A program made the translations under genes and the position numbers. This document shows positions 59,521 through 64,000 of a stretch of DNA of 64,000 nucleotides, piece after piece. This DNA comes from Bacillota bacterium (GTDB lineage Bacteria > Bacillota > Negativicutes > Sporomusales > CTSoil-080). The notes under the pieces were generated by a model. The model saw only the letters and a list, made by a program, of their open reading frames with translations. It was not told where the DNA came from and searched no databases. Location: assembly GCA_017889635.1 (NCBI GenBank), contig JAGGAC010000007.1, forward strand, positions 1-64,000. The letters are read 5' to 3'. The number at the start of each line of letters is the position of its first letter. Position 1 is the stretch's first letter.

Positions 59521-59546
59521 ATGTGCTAATAATATTGTAAGCACAT
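59521..59546. promoter_or_regulatory. Candidate operator palindrome
   Basis: ATGTGCT-taataatattgta-AGCACAT, just downstream of the -10. Confidence 0.5.
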
Positions 59547-59651
59547 GGTTGTGGGTTTGTCAAGATAGTAACCAGCGAAAAAAGGAGGAGTATTTAGTAC
59601 CAGGACAAGAAGACTGAATTTTCCTGAAAAACGAAAGGAGATGTAACAAAT

Positions 59652-61103
59652 ATGGATTTTTACGCTGCTTTTGAAGTTGGTTTTAAGTGGTTTCACAACA
59701 ATATTATGACCAAACCGGAGTTCTTTATTGGCGGTCTTGTCTTTATTGGATATATGTTGCTTCGTAAGCCGATTTATGAATCGTTTGCCGGCTTTCTTAA
59801 GGCCTCTGTAGGGATGATGATATGGGGAGTTGGCGCTGGCGGTCTGGTAAATACATTTCGTCCCATTTTGGCTGGTCTAAACGATAGATTTCATCTGAAT
59901 GCAGCGGTTATTGATCCTTATTTTGGTCTGGCTGCAGCTCAAAAGGCGATTGAAGTTGCCGGTGTCTCTCTTGGTTGGACGATGATGGCGCTTATCGTAG
60001 GCTTCTTTTGGAATATCCTGCTTGTATTATTACGGAGATTTACTAAGATTCGCACCGTATTTCTAACCGGTCATGTTATGATTCAGCAAGCGACAACCGC
60101 CAGTTGGCTGATCTTTTTTGCCATACCTCAACTGCAGAATACAAATGGAGTTATTTGTATAGGACTTTTGATAGGAACATACTGGGCTGTTTTTTCAAAC
60201 TTAACGGTGGAACCTGCTCAGAAGCTGACCGGCAACGCCGATTTTGCTGTAGGCCATCAACAAATGGGGTGGGTATGGCTGACCAGCAAGATAGCACCTA
60301 AAGTTGGCGACCCGGAAAAATCGGTAGAAAATATCAATTTGCCGCGTTGGTTACAAATGTTTAATGATAACGTTGTTGCTACCGGTACTTTAATGCTGGT
60401 CTTCTTTGGGATAATAATGCTCATTTTAGGAGAGCCTTACATGCGGGGGATTGATAAAGCTGGTTTTCCGGCAACGCTATCTTTCCCAATTTATATTCTT
60501 TCTAAGTCTTTTTCGTTCGCGGTTTATCTGTTTATCTTACTTAGTGGCGTAAGAATGTTTGTGGCTGAACTGACTGAGTCATTCCGCGGTATTACAGATA
60601 AATTGCTGCATGGTTCTTTGCCGGCGGTCGATTGTGCGGTGACTTACGGTTTTGCTTCGCCAAATACAGTGCTGTTCGGTTTTGTTTGTGGGGCTCTTGG
60701 CCAGTTTACTGCTATTGCCGGACTACTGGTGTTTAATTCACCAATAATGATTATCACCGGTTTTGTACCTGTATTTTTCGATAATGCTACTGTTGCTGTA
60801 TTTGCCAATAAGTTTGGCGGACGACGTGCAGCAGCCATTCTTCCATTTTGTACAGGGATTTTCCAGGTAGTTGGCGGCGCTTTAGCAGCGTGGTATTTTG
60901 AATTGTACAAGTATGGCGGTTGGCATGGCAATATCGACTGGGATACTATATGGCCCATCTTCGGTGTGCTTTTCAAAAACTTGGCCATTCCTGGTGTCGT
61001 TGTCGTAATTGTCCTGATGCTTGTTATTCCGCAGCTCCAATACTGGCGCAGTAAGGACAAAGAACAGTATTTCAGTTGCCAGTACTCTGACGAACCAAAA
61101 TAA
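59652..61103 (+). CDS. ulaA: PTS ascorbate transporter subunit IIC
   Basis: UlaA-type multi-TM permease (RPILAGLNDRFHLNAAVIDPYFGLAAA; PVFFDNATVAVFANKFGGRRAA). Confidence 0.93.
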   Translation: MDFYAAFEVGFKWFHNNIMTKPEFFIGGLVFIGYMLLRKPIYESFAGFLKASVGMMIWGVGAGGLVNTFRPILAGLNDRFHLNAAVIDPYFGLAAAQKAIEVAGVSLGWTMMALIVGFFWNILLVLLRRFTKIRTVFLTGHVMIQQATTASWLIFFAIPQLQNTNGVICIGLLIGTYWAVFSNLTVEPAQKLTGNADFAVGHQQMGWVWLTSKIAPKVGDPEKSVENINLPRWLQMFNDNVVATGTLMLVFFGIIMLILGEPYMRGIDKAGFPATLSFPIYILSKSFSFAVYLFILLSGVRMFVAELTESFRGITDKLLHGSLPAVDCAVTYGFASPNTVLFGFVCGALGQFTAIAGLLVFNSPIMIITGFVPVFFDNATVAVFANKFGGRRAAAILPFCTGIFQVVGGALAAWYFELYKYGGWHGNIDWDTIWPIFGVLFKNLAIPGVVVVIVLMLVIPQLQYWRSKDKEQYFSCQYSDEPK

Positions 61104-61134
61104 AGCTTAATCAATAATAAAGGGGGTAGCTTCA

Positions 61135-61419
61135 ATGCTTAAAGTAGTTGCTGCATGTGGTAATGGTATGGGATCAAGCCAGATTATAAAAATGAAGATC
61201 GAAAAGGTATTTAAAAAATTAAATATTACAGCCAGTATTGATCATATGAGTGTGGGGGAGGCCAAAACGGCTGCTGCTAATTATGACGTTGTTTTCTGTT
61301 CTATTTCATTGATCAATCAGTTTGTTGTTAAAAATAACCGGACCAAGGTTATTGGCTTGGTCAACCTCTTGTCAGAGCAAGAAATCGAGGCAAAGATTGT
61401 CGAAAACGATATTAAGTAA
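61135..61419 (+). CDS. ulaB: PTS ascorbate transporter subunit IIB
   Basis: VVAACGNGMGSSQIIKMKIE phospho-Cys loop. Confidence 0.93.
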   Translation: MLKVVAACGNGMGSSQIIKMKIEKVFKKLNITASIDHMSVGEAKTAAANYDVVFCSISLINQFVVKNNRTKVIGLVNLLSEQEIEAKIVENDIK

Positions 61420-61493
61420 GCTAAGAGCAGTGGCATGAATTCCTGGTGTTCTGCTCTGACTTCTTTACGAAAAAGGTGGTAGACGAAGAGATT

Positions 61494-61952
61494 ATGATTA
61501 ATTTACGAGATATGCTTAATCAAGAGACTATACTTCTTCAGGCAGAGGCAGATGATTGGCAAGCTGCTGTGCGATTGGGCGGTCAGCTTTTAATTGATTC
61601 AGGAGTTGCTGAGCCTAGGTATATTGATGCAATTATTCAATGTACGATAGAGTTTGGGCCGTATTATGTTTTGGCTCCTGGATTAGCAATGCCGCATGCT
61701 AGGCCGGAGCATGGCGTCAAGAAAACTGGTTTTAGTTTGATGACATTGAGAACTCCAGTGCCTTTTGGACATACGGAAAATGATCCGGTGGATATATTGA
61801 TTTTCCTAGCTGCAGCTGACAGTAGTTCACATCTTGAAGCAATGAGTCAGATTGTAACAGTATTTTCTGATGATGAGGCATTTGCGAAGATACGTCAGGC
61901 GAAAGATGCTAATCAAATAAATGAATTGTTAAATCAGATGGTTGATATATAA
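61494..61952 (+). CDS. ulaC: PTS ascorbate/mannitol-type subunit IIA
   Basis: APGLAMPHARPEHGV phospho-His motif. Confidence 0.92.
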   Translation: MINLRDMLNQETILLQAEADDWQAAVRLGGQLLIDSGVAEPRYIDAIIQCTIEFGPYYVLAPGLAMPHARPEHGVKKTGFSLMTLRTPVPFGHTENDPVDILIFLAAADSSSHLEAMSQIVTVFSDDEAFAKIRQAKDANQINELLNQMVDI

Positions 61953-61984
61953 GTTTTAGTGACAAATGTTAGGTTGGTGGGGTA

Positions 61985-62848
61985 ATGTCAATATTAAAAG
62001 AAATTCCTATCGGTATTTACGAAAAGGCATTGCCAACGTCCATTGGCTGGGAAGAAAGGCTGAGTGCCGCAGCTAAGGCTGGCTATGATTTTGTTGAAAT
62101 TTCCATCGACGAGAGTGATCAACGTTTGGCAAGACTTAATTGGAATAAAAAGGAGCGGGATGAGCTTCGGCAGGCTGTTCTGGCTACCGGGGTAAAAATT
62201 CCAACGATGTGTTTGAGTGGACATAGAAAATATCCATTGGGAAGCGAAGATGTTGAAATTCGCCGTCAGGCGCTGGATATTATGGAAAAGGCCATAAATT
62301 TTGCGGTTGATACCGGAATTCGGATAGTACAGGTTGCCGGTTATGATGTTTTCTATGAGAAAAGTAACGAGAAGACTAGGGGAAATTTCCTTGATGGACT
62401 TCGTCGCAGTGTTGCCTGGGCAGAGAAAGCCGGAGTAATGCTGGCTATCGAGACAATGGATTATGAGTTCATGAATTCGGTGGAAAAAACTATGGCTTTT
62501 GTAAAGCTTATTAATTCACCTTGGTTGCAAGTTTACCCGGATATTGGTAATCTATCGGCCTGGGGACAGGACATTAATAAGGAATTTGAAGCTGGAAGAG
62601 GACATATTGTGGCTGTTCATGTAAAGGATACGGTCCCTGGAGAATTTCGCCGTGTGCCGTTTGGCCAGGGGAAAGTTCCTTTTGCTGCTGCTTTCAGGAA
62701 GTTAGCGTCAATGGATTACAAGGGACCGGTACTTGTGGAAATGTGGAATGATGATGCTGCTGATTCGATTAATATTATTGCTGAAGCACGACGATATATT
62801 AGCAATCAGATGCTAAATGGCTGGAGTCAGGTATCACAAGGAGTGTGA
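61985..62848 (+). CDS. ulaE: L-ribulose-5-phosphate 3-epimerase
   Basis: [10 protein letters not shown]...[21 protein letters not shown]; UlaE/SgaU type. Confidence 0.93.
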   Translation: MSILKEIPIGIYEKALPTSIGWEERLSAAAKAGYDFVEISIDESDQRLARLNWNKKERDELRQAVLATGVKIPTMCLSGHRKYPLGSEDVEIRRQALDIMEKAINFAVDTGIRIVQVAGYDVFYEKSNEKTRGNFLDGLRRSVAWAEKAGVMLAIETMDYEFMNSVEKTMAFVKLINSPWLQVYPDIGNLSAWGQDINKEFEAGRGHIVAVHVKDTVPGEFRRVPFGQGKVPFAAAFRKLASMDYKGPVLVEMWNDDAADSINIIAEARRYISNQMLNGWSQVSQGV

Positions 62849-62853
62849 TAATT

Positions 62854-63555
62854 ATGTTGGAAGAACTTAAATTAGCTGTTTGGAAGGCTAATTTGGAGTT
62901 GCCGGAAAGAGGATTGGTGACATATACTTGGGGAAACGTGAGTGGCATTGATAGGGAAAAGGGTTTGATAGTAATCAAACCAAGCGGCGTGTCATACACC
63001 GATCTTAAAGCGGAGGATATGGTTGTACTTGATTTGGCGGGGAACAGGGTGGAGGGTAAACTAAATCCTTCCTCTGATACTGCTACGCATCTGATTTTAT
63101 ACAAGAACTTTGATACTATTGGTGGGGTGGTTCATACTCATTCTCCTTGGGCGACTGCTTGGGCTCAGGCAGGAATGTCGATACCGGCTTTTGGAACTAC
63201 TCATGCTGATTACTTTTTTGGTGACGTTCCCTGTACACGCAAATTGACTGCTGAAGAGATCAAAGGGGAATATGAGGCAGAGACCGGAAATGTTATTGTG
63301 GAAACTTTTGCAGATAAAAACCCACGGTATATGCCAGGCGTATTAGTTTATAACCATGGACCTTTTACCTGGGGGAAGGACTGCTATGACGCTGTTCATA
63401 ATGCTGTGGTAATGGAAGAGGTTGCAAAAATTGCCTATCATACGCGAGACCTGAATCCTAAGGTGGGGAGTATTGATAAAGTTTTATTGGAAAAACACTT
63501 TTTACGTAAACATGGCAGCGGAGCATATTATGGGCAGAAAAATACAATACTATGA
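62854..63555 (+). CDS. ulaF: L-ribulose-5-phosphate 4-epimerase
   Basis: [39 protein letters not shown], AraD/UlaF class II aldolase. Confidence 0.94.
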   Translation: MLEELKLAVWKANLELPERGLVTYTWGNVSGIDREKGLIVIKPSGVSYTDLKAEDMVVLDLAGNRVEGKLNPSSDTATHLILYKNFDTIGGVVHTHSPWATAWAQAGMSIPAFGTTHADYFFGDVPCTRKLTAEEIKGEYEAETGNVIVETFADKNPRYMPGVLVYNHGPFTWGKDCYDAVHNAVVMEEVAKIAYHTRDLNPKVGSIDKVLLEKHFLRKHGSGAYYGQKNTIL

Positions 63556-63574
63556 GCTTAAAGAAGAAGCACGT

Positions 63575-63616
63575 AAAAATGCAGCCTATCTCAGATGAGA
63601 TGGGCTGCATTTTTGC
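63575..63616. terminator. Bidirectional terminator between ulaF and nitrilase
   Basis: AAAAATGCAGCCTATCTCAGATGAGATGGGCTGCATTTTT. Confidence 0.88.
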
Positions 63617-63619
63617 TTA

Positions 63620-64000
63620 TTAATAACATTCGGGGCGACGGTCAGTAAAAATTGGGATTCTTTGCCGAACGTCGTCAACCAAGCTAAAATCGATATCGAC
63701 TATAATGGTCTGTTCCTCGCTTGCAGATCCTTGGGCCAGGATTTCTCCCCAGGGACTGACTGCTAGCGAGTTACCAAAGAAGGTGGTGTTGCTGTCACTG
63801 CCAACGCGATTGACGGCGATTACGAACATTTGATTTTCGATTGCTCGAGCCAGAGTGAGGGTCAACCAGTGCTGACCGCGTGCTGCTGGCCATTGTGCTG
63901 GAACAAACAGTGTGCGGCAGCCTTTAAGTGCTAACGCCCGGGGAAGTTCAGTAAACCTTAGGTCATAGCAAATGATCAGTCCGGCTTTGCCGGTGCTAAG
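63620..64000 (-). CDS. Carbon-nitrogen hydrolase (nitrilase family), truncated by window end
   Basis: Minus-strand frame is open to base 64000 and encodes AGLIICYDLRFTELPRALALKGCRTLFVPAQWPAARGQHW with the catalytic ICYDLRF motif; track start 63865 is internal. Confidence 0.88.
   Translation of the reverse strand, partial: LSTGKAGLIICYDLRFTELPRALALKGCRTLFVPAQWPAARGQHWLTLTLARAIENQMFVIAVNRVGSDSNTTFFGNSLAVSPWGEILAQGSASEEQTIIVDIDFSLVDDVRQRIPIFTDRRPECY

Noticed and set aside
60644-61135. 163-aa minus-strand ORF in ulaA
   Set aside because: Antisense to ulaA, no SD or domain seen

Overview
The window reads as a chromosomal segment of an anaerobic, spore-forming, diderm-type Firmicute. Negativicutes/Sporomusaceae is my guess from gene content, not a computed assignment. 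In order it contains: (i) a minus-strand radical SAM/SPASM maturase followed by an overlapping Cys/Pro-rich small ORF, which looks like a RiPP-type locus; (ii) tRNA-Gly(GCC); (iii) the proteostasis block tig-clpP-clpX-lonB-lonA-ysxC; (iv) a paired siroheme-decarboxylase-like ahbA/ahbB, a Ptb-like acyltransferase and a four-subunit 2-oxoacid:ferredoxin oxidoreductase; (v) a polyprenyl synthase, tatA/tatC, a TlpA-like thioredoxin and a C_GCAxxG_C_C protein; (vi) a Cys-type NAD-linked formate dehydrogenase-like catalytic subunit; (vii) T-box-valS-folC and an O-antigen-ligase-like gene; (viii) a long [FeFe]-hydrogenase operon (hydCBA) with an embedded putative sensory module (two DRTGG proteins, two HATPases, a HydS-like hydrogenase, a PHP protein); (ix) a two-component system, a CDC48-like AAA ATPase, an oxalate oxidoreductase operon and an OxlT-like MFS transporter; (x) YmaF-like protein, asnB, D-aminoacylase, a SPOCS-domain protein, SixA and CYTH-CHAD; (xi) an L-ascorbate (ula) PTS cluster with no visible ulaD; (xii) a nitrilase cut by the window end. 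Main leads: the RiPP-like pair, the sensory module inside the hydrogenase operon, a dispersed intergenic repeat/hairpin family, an unassigned structured intergenic region at about 37.06-37.26 kb, and the oxalate operon with separate gamma and delta genes and an AAA ATPase. I saw no CRISPR array, transposase or prophage. No homology search or folding program was run. Family names come from recognised motifs and memory.
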